A DNA stretch of 7,155 bases from CAVPGH01 sp046726955. Its GTDB lineage: Bacteria; Acidobacteriota; Vicinamibacteria; Fen-336. The DNA is taken from the NCBI GenBank assembly GCA_046726955.1, contig JBKPBQ010000366.1, positions 1 through 7,155 on the forward strand, read 5' to 3'. This document shows positions 6,491 through 7,155 of this stretch, one piece after another. The notes below the pieces were generated by a model, which was not told the origin of the DNA, ran no database searches, and saw nothing but the letters and a program-made list of their open reading frames with translations. The position numbers and the translations under genes were made by a program. Within the stretch, counting starts at the first letter, position 1. Every line of letters starts with the position of its first letter.

Positions 6491-7155
6491 TCAGGCCACG
6501 ACCGGCGCCGCGAACGCGGGAGCGGCCACGAGCGCCGCCGCACCGCGCAGCCGCGGGTACTGCTCGGGAGGAACGATCTGCATCGGCGTGCGCGCGGCGG
6601 AAGGCGTGAGCGCGCGCTCCGCGAGGCCGGCGCGCACCGTCTCCTCGATCATGTCCCAGACCGCGGTGATCTCTCCGCTCAGGTAGACGACGGCGGGATC
6701 GATCGCGTTGATGAGCGCGCCCAGCCCGAGGCCGAGGTAACGCGCCGTTTCCTGGACCGCGGCCACCGCCTTGCCGTCGCCGTTGCGCGCGCGGGCCACG
6801 AGGTCCTCGATGGTCAGGGGTACCGCCTCGCGCGAGTGCGGCTTGAGCGAGCGCAGGTCGCGCCCGAAGTAGCGGGAGAGCGTCGCGAGGTTCGACACGT
6901 AGGCCTGCCAGCACCCCGTTGCCCCGCACCCGCAGCGCGGGCCGTCGATGTTGATCGGCACGTGGCCGAACTCCCCGGCGATGTTGTGCTGGCCACGCAG
7001 CAGCTCGCCTCCCACCACGACCCCCACGCCGAGCCCGTCGGACACGCTCACGAAGACGAGGCTCGGGGGGTTGCCGCCCTGGTTGCGCGTGCTCCACACC
7101 TGGGCGAGGGCGCAGGCCTTCCCCGAGTTCTCGAGGTGGACGGGCAGCCCGAGCC
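6491..7155 (-). CDS. ROK-family protein, probable transcriptional repressor (5' end missing)
   Basis: The 220 visible residues are the C-terminal part of a ROK (repressor, ORF, kinase) protein; the N-terminal part lies beyond the right edge. Visible in order: VHLENSGKACAL, the glycine-rich SDGLGVGVVVGG segment, AGEFGH, the zinc motif CGCGATGC, and the INAIDPAVVYLSGEIT segment near the C-terminus. The zinc ligands are complete (His at 6962-6964, Cys at 6932-6934, 6926-6928 and 6911-6913). The catalytic Asp of ROK sugar kinases, expected in an ENDAN-type motif, is replaced (ENSGK; Ser at 7124-7126), and the Glu that usually follows GCW is Gln (6905-6907). Sugar phosphorylation is therefore unlikely and a DNA-binding regulator of the NagC/Mlc/XylR kind is more likely. 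An N-terminal helix-turn-helix would prove it but is outside the window. The gene converges on the cytochrome gene with one base between stops. Confidence 0.9.
   Translation of the reverse strand, partial: LGLPVHLENSGKACALAQVWSTRNQGGNPPSLVFVSVSDGLGVGVVVGGELLRGQHNIAGEFGHVPINIDGPRCGCGATGCWQAYVSNLATLSRYFGRDLRSLKPHSREAVPLTIEDLVARARNGDGKAVAAVQETARYLGLGLGALINAIDPAVVYLSGEITAVWDMIEETVRAGLAERALTPSAARTPMQIVPPEQYPRLRGAAALVAAPAFAAPVVA

Noticed and set aside
6508..6519. CCGC/GCGG hairpin as a terminator between the convergent genes.
   Set aside because: A four-base stem inside the ROK coding sequence with no T-run is expected by chance at this GC content.
1..7155. CRISPR arrays, tRNA or rRNA genes, insertion sequences and attachment sites.
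   Set aside because: No regularly spaced direct repeats, cloverleaf-like segments, transposase motifs or terminal inverted repeats were seen; the only repetition in coding DNA is that of TPR and FG-GAP repeats.

Overview
The window is strongly GC-rich, with GC-saturated third codon positions, and carries four plus-strand genes for predicted exported proteins plus the end of one minus-strand gene. The combination of long periplasmic TPR proteins, a CRTAC1-type (FG-GAP/VCBS plus ASPIC/UnbV) protein and a multihaem c-type cytochrome, together with near-leaderless promoters, suggests a Gram-negative bacterium of the Acidobacteriota (Thermoanaerobaculia or Vicinamibacteria-like). This is inference from gene content and style; no rRNA or marker gene is present.

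Layout. 1-41: short upstream region with a likely promoter. 42-1640 and 1637-3280: two TPR-repeat proteins with N-terminal signal-like segments, joined by a 4-nt GTGA stop/start overlap. 3281-3616: a 336-bp intergenic region whose first part is an AT-rich island with a perfect TTGACA box, and whose last part is GC-rich with several hairpins ending in an 11-bp perfect inverted repeat. A second promoter follows immediately. 3617-5377: a seven-motif calcium-binding beta-propeller with a C-terminal ASPIC/UnbV domain. 5374-6489: a heptahaem cytochrome c, again joined by a GTGA overlap. 6491-7155 (minus): C-terminal part of a ROK-family protein, probably a sugar-responsive repressor, running off the right edge and convergent with the cytochrome gene with one base between the stop codons.

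How the genes may work together. The four plus-strand genes form two translationally coupled pairs (TPR-TPR and propeller-cytochrome). All four products appear to be exported, so a cell-envelope module is plausible: TPR scaffolds, a large extracytoplasmic propeller and a multihaem electron carrier. The families are known but the function of such a set is not, and that four-gene set is the most interesting item here. The ROK gene is on the other strand and is probably a separate unit.
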